Below are positions 8,313 through 17,759 of a stretch of 64,000 bases of DNA, one piece after another. How positions within the stretch are numbered: the first letter of the stretch is position 1; every line of letters begins with the position of its first letter. The notes under the pieces are model-generated. The model searched no databases. It saw nothing but the letters and a program-made list of their open reading frames with translations, and had not been told where the DNA came from. Position numbers and translations under genes: made by a program. This DNA is from Panacagrimonas sp965216845 (GTDB taxonomy: Bacteria; Pseudomonadota; Gammaproteobacteria; Nevskiales; Nevskiaceae): contig OZ244200.1 in the NCBI GenBank assembly GCA_965216845.1, positions 2,294,001 to 2,358,000 on the forward strand. Direction: 5' to 3'.

Positions 8313-9749
8313 ATGAGCGACAGTTACGACCTCATTGTCATCGGCGGCGGCACCGGCGGTTATCCAGCGGCCATCCGCGCCGGCCAGTTGGGTATGAAAA
8401 CGGTGTGCATCAATGCCTGGCTGAATCGGGACGGCAAACCGGCTTACGGTGGAACCTGCCTCAACGCGGGCTGTATTCCTTCCAAGGCCTTGCTCGAATC
8501 CTCGGAGTTGTTTCACCGTACCCAGCATGAACTGGGCGCGCACGGCATCAAGGCCGGCAAGGTTCAGTTGGATGTTGCGGCCATGCAAGCGCGCAAGACC
8601 AACATTTGCCTGGGACTGACCAGCGGCATTGGCCAGCTGTTCAAGGCCAACGGCGTCACCGGCATTGAGGGCACCGCCAGGCTGATGGGTGATGGCAAGG
8701 TGGAAGTGACCACCCACGCCGGTGAGAAGAGCGTGATCAGCGGCAAGCACATCATTGTCGCCACAGGGTCGGAGCCCATCGAACTCAAGATCGCGCCGTT
8801 TGATCACGAGCGCATCTGCGATTCCTGGGACGCGCTGGAATTCGATGCGCCACCAGCCACGCTCGGCATCATCGGCGCCGGCGTGATTGGCGTCGAACTG
8901 GGTTCGGTGTGGTCACGCCTGGGTTCCAAGGTCACCATTCTGGAAGCGCTGCCGGATTTCCTGCCGATGGTGGATCAAACCATCGCCAAGGATGCGCAGC
9001 GTCAGTTCAACAAACAGGGTCTGGATATTCGGCTCGGCACCAAGGTCATTTCCGCCAAAGCGGTCGGAAAAAAAGCCGTCGTTGAGTTTGAGTCCGGCGG
9101 TGAAACCAAGCAGGAGAAATTCGACAAACTGATTGTCGCCGTTGGACGCAAGCCTTATACCGAAGGCCTCGGCGCCGAGGCGGTGGGGCTGGCGCTGGAT
9201 CCGCGCGGCTTCGTGAAAGTGGATGAGCATTACCGCACCAATGTGCCGGGCGTCTATGCCACCGGGGATGTCATTGGCGGATTGATGTTGGCGCACAAGG
9301 GCATCGAAGAAGGGGTGGCGCTGGTCGAACAGCTGCACGGAGAGAAAACCCAAGTCAATTACGACGTGATTCCCAGCGTGATCTACACCGCGCCGGAAGT
9401 CGCCTGGGTGGGCCTGTCAGAAGCCGAAGCCAAGCAGGCGGGGCACAACGTCAAGATCGGCACCAGCCCATTCGCCGCCAACGGCCGCGCCAAGGCCATG
9501 GAGGCGGCCAGCGGCAGCATCAAGGTGATTTCGGACGCGGATAATGACCGCATCCTGGGTGTCCACATGGTGGGCCCCTATGTGTCAGAGGTTTTGCAAT
9601 CCGTGGTGGTTGCGATGGAATTTGGCGCTACAACCGAGGATTTGCAGCTCACCATGCACGGCCATCCGAGCTTGTCGGAGGCCCTGCACGAGGCTTATCT
9701 GGCGGTCGATGGGCGCGCCATTCATGCCGTCAACAAGAAACGGAAATAA
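8313..9749 (+). CDS. lpdA: Dihydrolipoyl dehydrogenase (E3)
   Basis: Flavoprotein that reoxidises dihydrolipoamide of 2-oxoacid dehydrogenase complexes using NAD+. 478 residues, family length. Seen: an FAD Rossmann motif (GGGTGG near residue 11), the redox disulfide in GGTCLNAGCIPSK, an NAD Rossmann motif (GAGVIGVELG), the GVYATGDV FAD motif and the C-terminal catalytic HGHPSLSEALHEA. The genes for the E1 and E2 partners, often next door, are not in the window; the upstream neighbour is copB. It overlaps the next gene by one base (TAATG). Confidence 0.95.
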   Translation: MSDSYDLIVIGGGTGGYPAAIRAGQLGMKTVCINAWLNRDGKPAYGGTCLNAGCIPSKALLESSELFHRTQHELGAHGIKAGKVQLDVAAMQARKTNICLGLTSGIGQLFKANGVTGIEGTARLMGDGKVEVTTHAGEKSVISGKHIIVATGSEPIELKIAPFDHERICDSWDALEFDAPPATLGIIGAGVIGVELGSVWSRLGSKVTILEALPDFLPMVDQTIAKDAQRQFNKQGLDIRLGTKVISAKAVGKKAVVEFESGGETKQEKFDKLIVAVGRKPYTEGLGAEAVGLALDPRGFVKVDEHYRTNVPGVYATGDVIGGLMLAHKGIEEGVALVEQLHGEKTQVNYDVIPSVIYTAPEVAWVGLSEAEAKQAGHNVKIGTSPFAANGRAKAMEAASGSIKVISDADNDRILGVHMVGPYVSEVLQSVVVAMEFGATTEDLQLTMHGHPSLSEALHEAYLAVDGRAIHAVNKKRK

Positions 9750-10324
9750 TGCTGATGAGATTTGTTGCGCTGCTGTTGTTGGTGGGTTTTGCTTTGCCGT
9801 CGCAGGCGGAGTTGTTTGATATCAACGTGGGTGAAGACGCGGTGCGCGCCAACCTCAACGGGCCGTTGTCGCGCGCCTTTGACGGCGCCAAGGGTCGCTA
9901 CGAAGTAGGTGGGCTGGTGGCCTCAGAGGATGATCAGGACGTGGCTTCGGCGCATCTGGGTCTGATGCTGGCCGGTGACGCCGGCGCCCCGCAGGCCAAT
10001 GTGGAAGCCGGGATCGGCCTTCGCGCGCAGTACGTCGGCGCAGAGGATGATGACGGCGGCGGCATTGCCTTTGGTGGCCAGTTCGATGTGCGGCTGCCTG
10101 GGTACGATCGTATCGGCTTTTTCATCTATGGCTATTACGGGCCGGACGCGACCTCGTTCGGCGACGTGGAAGACTTCCACGAATTCGCCGCTTCGCTGGG
10201 TTACGAGATTCTCAAGGACGCCATGATTTACGTGGGCTACCGGGAGCTGAACGCCGACTTTGGAGATGAAGGTCCGGAGCTGGAAGCAGACGGCATTCAC
10301 TTCGGCATGCGACTGGATTTTTGA
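9749..10324 (+). CDS. YfaZ-family outer-membrane protein
   Basis: 191 residues with a signal peptide (about 3-20, ending SQAE) and alternating beta-strand character up to a C-terminal DF, the usual outer-membrane targeting end. The sequence resembles the YfaZ family of predicted small porin-like proteins of unknown function. It starts in the lpdA stop (TAATG), with a second ATG 6 bases on that is equally usable, and is probably co-transcribed with lpdA. The substrate is unknown. Confidence 0.72.
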   Translation: MLMRFVALLLLVGFALPSQAELFDINVGEDAVRANLNGPLSRAFDGAKGRYEVGGLVASEDDQDVASAHLGLMLAGDAGAPQANVEAGIGLRAQYVGAEDDDGGGIAFGGQFDVRLPGYDRIGFFIYGYYGPDATSFGDVEDFHEFAASLGYEILKDAMIYVGYRELNADFGDEGPELEADGIHFGMRLDF

Positions 10325-10330
10325 AGACCG

Positions 10331-11062
10331 ATGGGAAGAGGTCCGAGCATTGCCGGTCGCAAGAACGCGGCTGATGCCCAGCGTGCCAAGCTGTTCACCA
10401 AACTGATTCGCGAAATCACTGTCGCCGCACGCAGCGGTGGCGCCGACCCAGCTGCTAACGCGCGCCTGCGGCTGGCGATGGATCGTGCGCTGTCATCCAA
10501 CATGCCCAAGGACACGCTGGAACGTGCCATCAAACGCGGGTCGGGCGGCCTTGACGGCGCGCAAATGCAGGAAGTCCGTTACGAAGGATACGGACCAGGC
10601 GGCATCGCGGTCATTGTCGATTGCATGACCGACAACCCAACCCGAACCGTCGCCGATGTGCGTCATGCCTTCAGCAAGGGCGGTGGCAATCTGGGCACCA
10701 GCGGCTCGGTCGCGTTTCAGTTTCAGCAGGTGGGTCAGCTCTGGTTCGATGTCAGCGCCGATCCGGATGCCGAAGAGCGTTTGCTGGAAGCGGCGCTGGA
10801 AGCCGGTGCCGATGATGTGCAGTCCGAAGGCGCGTGGTGTGAGGTGCTGAGCAATCCCGACCAGTTTGAAACGCTCAAGGGAACGCTCGCCGACGCCGGC
10901 TTTCAGGCCGAAGAAGCGCGCGTCACCATGCGGCCAGACAACCGTACCGCGCTGGACGCTGCCGCCGCCGAAGCGTTCGAAAAACTGCTGCATCGGCTCG
11001 AAGACCTGGACGATGCGCAGGACGTGTTTCACAACGCGGAGCTGCCGGACGAGTACGCTTGA
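10331..11062 (+). CDS. yebC: YebC/TACO1-family translation factor
   Basis: 243 residues, family length. It opens with the characteristic MGRGPSIAGRKNAADAQRAK and contains the conserved RYEGYGPGG and FSKGGGNLG blocks. Long annotated as a transcription regulator, the family is now linked to relief of ribosome stalling, including at proline runs. It is first in the classic order yebC-ruvC-ruvA-ruvB. Only 7 bases separate it from the previous stop, so it may also be read from upstream. Confidence 0.93.
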   Translation: MGRGPSIAGRKNAADAQRAKLFTKLIREITVAARSGGADPAANARLRLAMDRALSSNMPKDTLERAIKRGSGGLDGAQMQEVRYEGYGPGGIAVIVDCMTDNPTRTVADVRHAFSKGGGNLGTSGSVAFQFQQVGQLWFDVSADPDAEERLLEAALEAGADDVQSEGAWCEVLSNPDQFETLKGTLADAGFQAEEARVTMRPDNRTALDAAAAEAFEKLLHRLEDLDDAQDVFHNAELPDEYA

Positions 11063-11063
11063 G

Positions 11064-11591
11064 GTGAGCGCCCAAAGCCAGCCCCTGCGCATTCTGGGTA
11101 TCGACCCGGGATCGCGTTACACCGGCTGGGGAATCATCGACGTCGCAGGGCAGAAACAGCAATGCATCGATATGGGCCGCATCGATGCGCGCCAGGGCGA
11201 AATGCCGCAACGATTGCACACCATCGTCAGCGGGCTTGCGGCGGTGATTGCCGAACAACGGCCCAACGAGGTGGCGATCGAGGAAACGTTCGTCAATCGG
11301 GTCAACGCCGCTTCGGCGCTGGTATTGGGACAGGCGCGTGGGGCGGCGATCTGCGCCGTGGCACAAGCGCAGTTGCCGATGGCCGAATACGCCGCTGCCC
11401 AGGTCAAGCTCGCGGTGTGCGGCCATGGGCGGGCGGATAAGTTACAGGTCAAGCAAATGGTGCGGGTGCTACTGAACCTGCAAGGCAAGCTGATCAGCGA
11501 TGCCGCCGACGCGCTGGCGGTTGCATTGACCCATGCTCAGGTCCGTCAAACGCGACGACGCGCCGGCCAGCGCCTGCGCGCCTGGGGATGA
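11064..11591 (+). CDS. ruvC: Holliday junction endonuclease RuvC
   Basis: Resolves Holliday junctions, working with RuvAB. 175 residues from the GTG at 11064, one base after the yebC stop; the longer frame upstream is only overlap with yebC in another frame, and GTG is the only start that gives normal length. Catalytic acidic residues are visible: the Asp of ILGIDPGSRYTGWG, the Glu in VAIEETFVNRN-like context (AIEETF), and the C-terminal DAADALAVALTH. Confidence 0.94.
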   Translation: MSAQSQPLRILGIDPGSRYTGWGIIDVAGQKQQCIDMGRIDARQGEMPQRLHTIVSGLAAVIAEQRPNEVAIEETFVNRVNAASALVLGQARGAAICAVAQAQLPMAEYAAAQVKLAVCGHGRADKLQVKQMVRVLLNLQGKLISDAADALAVALTHAQVRQTRRRAGQRLRAWG

Positions 11592-11601
11592 GGGGCGCGA
11601 C

Positions 11602-12189
11602 ATGATCGGACGCATCAGTGGACAGTTGATCTCCAAGCAACCGCCGATGGTGTTGGTGGACGCCCACGGTGTCGGTTACGAGCTGGAAGCACCGATGTCC
11701 ACCTTCTACAAGCTGCCAGCTACGGGCGAGGCGGTGAGTCTGATTACGCAGTTAATCGTGCGCGAAGATGCGCAACTGCTGTTTGGTTTCGCCACCAACG
11801 CGGAAAGGGATTTGTTTCGCGCCCTGATCAAGGTGTCCGGCGTCGGCCCGAAGATGGCGCTGGCCATCCTGTCGGGCATGGGCGCCGACGACTTCTGGCA
11901 GTGCGTGCGTGACGGTGAAACCGCGCGCCTGACGCGCCTGCCCGGTGTCGGCAAGAAAACCGCCGAACGCCTCGGGCTGGAGTTGAAAGACAAGTCGGCC
12001 GGCAAGGGCGAGGGCGCGATCGGCAACAGCCAAGGCCCGGCGGCCGGCGCCAGCGATGAAGCCGCTCGCGCCCTGGAAGCGTTGGGCTATCGCCCCGCCG
12101 AGGCACAGAAATTGATCAAGGCGGTGGCCGATGAACATGAAGACGCCGAATCCATGATTCGGGCGGCGCTGAAACGCGCCGTCCGTTGA
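11602..12189 (+). CDS. ruvA: Holliday junction helicase subunit RuvA
   Basis: Junction-binding tetramer that targets RuvB. 195 residues from the ATG at 11602 (MIGRISGQL, the standard RuvA opening). Two helix-hairpin-helix motifs are visible (ISVSGVGPKMAL-like LIKVSGVGPKMA, and RLPGVGKKTAERL), followed by a flexible Gly/Ala-rich linker and the RuvB-binding domain III (EALGYRPAEAQKLI). It starts 10 bases after ruvC. Confidence 0.95.
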   Translation: MIGRISGQLISKQPPMVLVDAHGVGYELEAPMSTFYKLPATGEAVSLITQLIVREDAQLLFGFATNAERDLFRALIKVSGVGPKMALAILSGMGADDFWQCVRDGETARLTRLPGVGKKTAERLGLELKDKSAGKGEGAIGNSQGPAAGASDEAARALEALGYRPAEAQKLIKAVADEHEDAESMIRAALKRAVR

Positions 12190-12231
12190 TGCTTATCATG
12201 TCCCTGTTCGTGCCATGATGATCGCCTGATC

Positions 12232-13263
12232 GTGAACCTCTCCCGCCCCATTGAAGCCCGCGCAACGGACGAGGACGGTCAGCTCGAGCACCGCATCCGG
12301 CCACAGTCGTTGGCCGATTACGTTGGCCAGCCGCGGGTACGCGAACAGATGGGGATTGCCATTGAGGCGGCGCGCCGGCGCGCCGAGGCGTTGGACCATG
12401 TGTTGATTTTCGGCCCGCCGGGGCTGGGCAAAACCACCCTGGCGCACATTCTGGCGGAGGAAATGGGCGTGGGCTTGCGTCAAACCTCCGGTCCGGTACT
12501 GGAAAAAGCCGGGGATCTGGCGGCTTTGCTGACCAACCTGGAGCCCAACGACCTGCTGTTCGTGGATGAAATTCATCGCCTGTCGCCAGTGGTGGAGGAG
12601 GTGCTGTATCCGGCGATGGAGGATTTCCAGCTCGACATCATGATTGGCGAAGGGCCGGCCGCACGCTCCATCCGCCTGGATTTGCCGCCGTTTACGCTGG
12701 TGGGTGCCACCACGCGCGCCGGCAGCCTGACCAGTCCCTTGCGGGATCGCTTCGGCATCGTCCAGCGGCTCGAGTTCTATTCGGTCGAAGATCTGGCGCA
12801 CATCGTGCGCCGCAGCGCCGGTATTCTCAGCGTGCCGATTGAAGCCGACGGCGCGATCGAAATCGCCAAACGTTCCCGGGGGACGCCGCGCATCGCCAAT
12901 CGGCTGCTACGGCGCGTGCGCGACTATGCCGAGGTACGCGCCAAGGGCGTCATCAGCCGACAGGCCGCGCATGAGGCCCTGGACATGCTGGATGTGGACA
13001 GCAAGGGTTTTGACCTGATGGACCGCAAACTGTTGATGGCCTTGATCGAACGTTTTGATGGAGGGCCGGCGGGCGTGGACAACCTGGCGGCGGCCATCGG
13101 TGAGTCGCGCGACACGATTGAAGATGTCATCGAACCCTATCTGATTCAGCAGGGTTATTTGATGCGCACGCCGCGCGGACGGGTGGTGGGTCGACTTGCC
13201 TATGCGCATTACGGCATCACGCCAGGCCGTGGCGGCGATGATCAGGACCTGTTCGTCGAATGA
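12232..13263 (+). CDS. ruvB: Holliday junction branch-migration ATPase RuvB
   Basis: AAA+ motor for branch migration. 343 residues from a GTG at 12232; the upstream ATG codons run straight into a stop. Seen: Walker A GPPGLGKTT, Walker B DEIH, sensor-1 GATTRAG, the arginine-finger region LRDRFG, and the C-terminal winged-helix with RTPRGR (MRTPRGRVVG). It ends overlapping ybgC by 4 bases. Confidence 0.95.
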   Translation: MNLSRPIEARATDEDGQLEHRIRPQSLADYVGQPRVREQMGIAIEAARRRAEALDHVLIFGPPGLGKTTLAHILAEEMGVGLRQTSGPVLEKAGDLAALLTNLEPNDLLFVDEIHRLSPVVEEVLYPAMEDFQLDIMIGEGPAARSIRLDLPPFTLVGATTRAGSLTSPLRDRFGIVQRLEFYSVEDLAHIVRRSAGILSVPIEADGAIEIAKRSRGTPRIANRLLRRVRDYAEVRAKGVISRQAAHEALDMLDVDSKGFDLMDRKLLMALIERFDGGPAGVDNLAAAIGESRDTIEDVIEPYLIQQGYLMRTPRGRVVGRLAYAHYGITPGRGGDDQDLFVE

Positions 13264-13673
13264 GCGGGAATGCTTCGGATGGGCAGGTTTTCCATTGGCC
13301 GGTGACGGTTTATTGGGAAGATACCGATGCCTCCGGCGTGGTCTATCACGCCAACTATCTGCGCTGGATGGAGCGCGCCCGAACCGAATGGCTGCGCGCA
13401 CAGGGTTTCGAACAAGCCGCGTTGGCCGAACAACTGGGCATCGGTTTCACGATCTCTGACCTGCAGATGCGTTTCATCAAACCTGCGCGATTGGACGATA
13501 CGCTACAGGTGCAGGTTGAAGTTGCGCGGCAGCGCCGGGTGAGTCTGGAATTCGTCCAGCGCGTGGTAAAAAACGACTCGGAGGCGTTGCTGGCAACTGC
13601 CAGGGTGGCCGTGGCCTGTGTCAGGCTGCGCGACTTTCGACCGGCAAAGTTGCCGTTGTTGGCAAAAAAATGA
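13260..13673 (+). CDS. ybgC: Acyl-CoA thioesterase YbgC (Tol-Pal associated)
   Basis: Hotdog-fold thioesterase of the 4-hydroxybenzoyl-CoA thioesterase type. 137 residues. The active-site block DTDASGVVYHANYLRWMERART is intact, including the catalytic Asp and the YHANY signature. The start overlaps the ruvB stop (ATGA). It is the usual first gene of the tol-pal cluster, where it may link phospholipid metabolism to envelope integrity. Confidence 0.93.
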   Translation: MSGNASDGQVFHWPVTVYWEDTDASGVVYHANYLRWMERARTEWLRAQGFEQAALAEQLGIGFTISDLQMRFIKPARLDDTLQVQVEVARQRRVSLEFVQRVVKNDSEALLATARVAVACVRLRDFRPAKLPLLAKK

Positions 13674-13763
13674 TGTCAGACGAGTCAGTTACGCTTAAAA
13701 TTCGCATCGCGCCCGTGGTTTCGCGGGCGTTCCATCAATGGTTGACGTTTGAATTGAGGTGAT

Positions 13764-14443
13764 ATGAACGGCGAGCTTTCAATGGCGCATTTGATTGCGC
13801 AAGCCAGTGTGTTGGTGCAGATCGTGATGGCGATGCTGGTGCTCGCGTCCGTGGTCTCTTGGGCGGTGATCATCTCCAAACGCAGCCTGCTGATGCGCAC
13901 ACGCCGGGCATCGGACCGCTTCGAGGAGCGTTTCTGGTCCGGGGGGAATCTCAGCGACTTGTATGAGAGCAGCCGTCAAGGCGACGAAAAAGAGGGCATC
14001 GTACCGATCTTCTCGGCCGGCTATGAGGAATATCGGCGCCAGAAGCAGGGCGGCCGGGTGGACGCCGACGATGCCATTGCCGCAGTTCAGCGGCAGATGC
14101 GAGTCACCCAGGTACGCGAAATCGAACGGCTCGAAGGCGGCCTGGCGCTACTGGCCACCATCGGTTCCACCAGCCCCTATGTCGGCCTGTTCGGTACGGT
14201 CTGGGGCATCATGAACGCCTTCATTGCCATCGGTGCCGCCAAGCAGGCCAGCCTGGCGCAGGTTGCGCCGGGTATTGCCGAGGCGCTGATCGCCACCGCC
14301 ATGGGCCTGTTTGCCGCTATTCCAGCGGTGATCGCCTACAACTTCTTCACCCGTGGCGTCGACAGCCTGGAAACGCGCTATCACACCTTTTCCGAGGAAA
14401 TGATCGGCATCATTGAGCGCGGCCTGCGGGCGGTGAAGGGCTG

Positions 14444-14444
<1 letters not shown>
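13764..14444 (+). CDS. tolQ: Tol-Pal motor subunit TolQ
   Basis: Inner-membrane proton channel subunit, ExbB/MotA family. 226 residues with three membrane segments (about 15-37, 130-160, 170-195) and the conserved TSPYVGLFGTVWGIM block. The start is preceded by an AGGTG ribosome site. It is coupled to tolR by a one-base TGATG overlap. It energises TolA, and through it outer-membrane constriction at division. Confidence 0.95.
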
Positions 14445-14896
<452 letters not shown>

Positions 14897-14909
14897 CAAC
14901 AATCTTCCC

Positions 14910-15824
14910 ATGTTGTTTTCTTCTCGCCATGTGGCGCTCTCAACCGCGTTTCACGTCCTGCTGTTCGTGCTGCTGGTGGTGGGCATTCAATGCTCGCCCA
15001 AGGTGCAGAAGCGTGCGGTGATTGAGGCGGTGGTGATTACCGGCCAGAACAAGAAGGGCGAAATCAAGAAGGAAGCGCCCGCACCCAAGCCACCGCAACC
15101 GCCAAAACCCGAGCCACCCAAGCCCAAACCGCCACCACCCAAGCCCGAGCCGCCCAAACCGGATCCGGAAGTGGAGCGCAAGAAGCTGGAACAAAAGCGC
15201 CGGCAGGAAGAGCAGCGCAAGCGACAACAGGAAGAGAAAAAGCGCATTGAGGAACAGCGCAAGCGCAAGGAAGAAGAACGCCGCAAACAGATAGAAATCG
15301 AACGCCAGCGCGCGCGTGAGGAGGAAGAGCGCAAGCGGCAGGAAGAAGCCAAGCGCAAGCGCGAGGAAGAGGAACGCCGCAAGGCCGAAGAGGAAGCGCG
15401 TCGTAAGGCAGAAGAGGAGGCGCGCCGTAAGGCAGAAGAAGAAGCCCGTCGCAAGGTGGAGGAAGAGCGCCGCCTGCGTGAGGAGTTTGAACGCTCCATG
15501 CGCGCAGAAGAGGCTGCGCGTGCTGAGGCGGCATACATTGCGGACGTGCAACGCACCTGGGCGGATGAGCTGATCGATCACATCCGGCCCAACTGGCTGC
15601 GCCCGCCCGGCCTGGACAACAACCTCGAATGTCAGGTGGAAGTGAGTCTTTTGCCCAATGGCGAGGTCGTAAACGTTCGTATTATCAAACCATCCGGTTC
15701 TCCTGCCTTCGACGATTCCGTGGTGCGCGCCGTGCTCAAATCCAGTCCGCTGCCGCTACCGAACGATCCGAAGGCTTTTGAGCGCGTGATTCGACCCCGA
15801 TTTACACCGAGAAATCTCCAGTGA
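14910..15824 (+). CDS. tolA: Cell envelope protein TolA
   Basis: Links the TolQR motor to TolB/Pal. 304 residues: an N-terminal membrane helix (about 9-27), a proline-rich stretch (about 55-88, PKPPQPPKPEPP-like, including PPPP), a long charged helix (about 90-200) rich in Glu/Lys/Arg, and a C-terminal TolA domain III (from about 215, ending RFTPRNLQ). The charged helix contains about three near-identical 8-residue units (ARRKAEEE) at roughly 15390-15460. Large open frames on the opposite strand here are artefacts of this biased composition. Confidence 0.94.
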   Translation: MLFSSRHVALSTAFHVLLFVLLVVGIQCSPKVQKRAVIEAVVITGQNKKGEIKKEAPAPKPPQPPKPEPPKPKPPPPKPEPPKPDPEVERKKLEQKRRQEEQRKRQQEEKKRIEEQRKRKEEERRKQIEIERQRAREEEERKRQEEAKRKREEEERRKAEEEARRKAEEEARRKAEEEARRKVEEERRLREEFERSMRAEEAARAEAAYIADVQRTWADELIDHIRPNWLRPPGLDNNLECQVEVSLLPNGEVVNVRIIKPSGSPAFDDSVVRAVLKSSPLPLPNDPKAFERVIRPRFTPRNLQ

Positions 15825-17131
15825 TGACCCATTTGTTCAAGCCGCTGTATCGCGTTCTATTCGTCCTCATGCTGCTCAGCGCGGGCACCAATGCCTGGGC
15901 GCAGCTGGAGTTCACCGTCACTGGTGGCGCAACCGGGGCGCAACCCATCGCCATCGTGCCGTTTTCAGGCAATGCCGGGTTGTCAACCGATGTGGCGAAA
16001 ATTATCCACGACGATCTGGAACGTAGCGGCCTGTTCCGTTCGTTACCGCGCGAGGACATGCTGGAGCGACCGTCGGATCCGGCGCAGGTCAATTTCTCCA
16101 ACTGGAAGTCGGTCGCGGTTGAAAACGTGGTGATCGGCCAAGTCAATCGGGACGCGCGCGGCGGTATCAGAGTCCGCTTCTTTTTGTTGGACGTGCTCAG
16201 CGGCGAACAGCGGTTGGCGTTCGAAATGCCGCCGGCAAGGGAAAAGCAACTGCGCTACACCGGTCATCAGATTGCCGACCTCATCTTTGAAAAGCTGATC
16301 GGTATTCCGGGCGTGTTCAATACCAAGATTGCCTATGTGGCATCCAGCGGTCTGGGTTTGAAGCGCACTTACAAGCTGATGATTTCCGACTGGGACGGCT
16401 ACAACCCGCGAATGGTCGCCAGCTCGCGCGAGCCGCTGATGTCACCGGCGTGGTCGCCGGATCGCAAGCGTCTGGCCTATGTCGGCTACGAGCGTGGTCG
16501 CTCCTCCATCTTTGTTCACACTCTGGCAACCGGCAGAGCACAGAAAGTGGTGTCGGAGAAGGGCATCAACGGATCGCCCGCCTGGTCGCCGGACGGACGC
16601 AAGCTGGCGGTGACCTTGTCGTTCGAGAACAATCCGGATATTTACGTGATCGATATCGCCAGCGGCCGTCGCACGCGCTTGACCACCCAGGATGGCATCG
16701 ACACCGAACCGGCCTGGTCGCCAGATGGCCAGAATCTGGTCTACACCTCTGATCGTGGCGGGCAGCCGCAGATCTACATGATGCCGGCAAGCGGCGGTGC
16801 TTCCACCCGCATGACCTTTGAGGGTCGACAAAACCTGAGAGCCAGCTTTTCGCCGGACGGGGAAAGCCTGACGCTGGTCAATTTGTCCGGTTCCAGCTAT
16901 CGTATAGGGCTGCTTGACGTAAAGAGCCGTAAATTGCGCCTGTTGAGTGACGGTCGATTTGATGAGGGACCGAGCTTTGCGCCCAATGGTGCAGTTATCA
17001 TTTATGCCAAGCAAGCATCGAAGGGAGCGGTACTGGCCACGGTGAGCACGGATGGCCGAGTCAGGCAGCGATTGAGCCAAACGGGCGATGTTCGTGAACC
17101 TGCATGGTCTCCGCTGCATCAGAAACGATAG
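15824..17131 (+). CDS. tolB: Tol-Pal beta-propeller TolB
   Basis: Periplasmic protein with an N-terminal alpha/beta domain and a C-terminal six-bladed propeller that binds Pal. 435 residues from the ATG at 15824, overlapping the tolA TGA by one base (a GTG three bases earlier is also possible). The signal peptide ends NAWAQ. Repeated propeller motifs SPAWSPDRKRLAY, SPAWSPDGRKLA, EPAWSPDGQNL and ASFSPDGE are plain. Confidence 0.95.
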   Translation: MTHLFKPLYRVLFVLMLLSAGTNAWAQLEFTVTGGATGAQPIAIVPFSGNAGLSTDVAKIIHDDLERSGLFRSLPREDMLERPSDPAQVNFSNWKSVAVENVVIGQVNRDARGGIRVRFFLLDVLSGEQRLAFEMPPAREKQLRYTGHQIADLIFEKLIGIPGVFNTKIAYVASSGLGLKRTYKLMISDWDGYNPRMVASSREPLMSPAWSPDRKRLAYVGYERGRSSIFVHTLATGRAQKVVSEKGINGSPAWSPDGRKLAVTLSFENNPDIYVIDIASGRRTRLTTQDGIDTEPAWSPDGQNLVYTSDRGGQPQIYMMPASGGASTRMTFEGRQNLRASFSPDGESLTLVNLSGSSYRIGLLDVKSRKLRLLSDGRFDEGPSFAPNGAVIIYAKQASKGAVLATVSTDGRVRQRLSQTGDVREPAWSPLHQKR

Positions 17132-17168
17132 CCGCATCCCGACTTTTTCACATTCAAGGAGTTTCTTC

Positions 17169-17717
17169 ATGCACAAGCAGCTTTTTGTGGTTGCTCTGGT
17201 CGCATCGACAATGGTTTTGGGGGCTTGCGCGGGCAAGTCCAAGAAGAACGCGGGCGCACGTCCTGCCGCTACCGCCGGAACCGGCATCAACACCGGTGCG
17301 GTCGGTGACAGCGGCACAGGCGGCTCGGCCCTGGGTTCGGGCGGCGCGGCTGGCGGCGCTTATGGTGATGACACTTCCGGACTGGATCTGTCGCAGCGCA
17401 CCATTTACTTCCAGCTGGATAGCAGCGATCTCACCAGCGCCGGTCAGGAAATCGTCGCGCGCTTCGGCAAGTTCCTGATTGCCAACCCAACCGCACGCGT
17501 GCGTCTGGAAGGCCATGCCGACGAACGTGGTACGCGTGAATACAACGTGGGCCTTGGCGAGCGCCGTGCCAACAACGTCCAGGCCGCCTTGCTGGCCATC
17601 GGGGCCAGCGCCAATCAGATTTCGGTTGTGAGCTATGGCGAAGAGCGTCCGGCGGTTGAAGGTCATGACGAATACGCCTGGACCAAAAATCGCCGGGTTG
17701 AAATCGTTCAACTCTAG
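17169..17717 (+). CDS. pal: Peptidoglycan-associated lipoprotein Pal
   Basis: Outer-membrane lipoprotein binding peptidoglycan through an OmpA-like domain. 182 residues from the ATG at 17169, preceded by a good AAGGAG site; upstream in-frame codons only overlap tolB. The lipobox LGAC ends the signal, a Gly/Ala-rich linker follows, then the OmpA-like domain with YFQLDSSDL, LEGHADERGTREYN, GERRA and VSYGEERP. Confidence 0.95.
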   Translation: MHKQLFVVALVASTMVLGACAGKSKKNAGARPAATAGTGINTGAVGDSGTGGSALGSGGAAGGAYGDDTSGLDLSQRTIYFQLDSSDLTSAGQEIVARFGKFLIANPTARVRLEGHADERGTREYNVGLGERRANNVQAALLAIGASANQISVVSYGEERPAVEGHDEYAWTKNRRVEIVQL

Positions 17718-17759
17718 GCGAAGCGAAACGGCGGCTGATTAATGATCGGAGAGGAGAGG

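Noticed and set aside
14940..15581. Leu/Phe-rich or Ser/Arg-rich minus-strand frames resembling membrane proteins
   Set aside because: They are the antisense reading of the Glu/Lys/Arg repeats of TolA; several frames are open only because of that composition.
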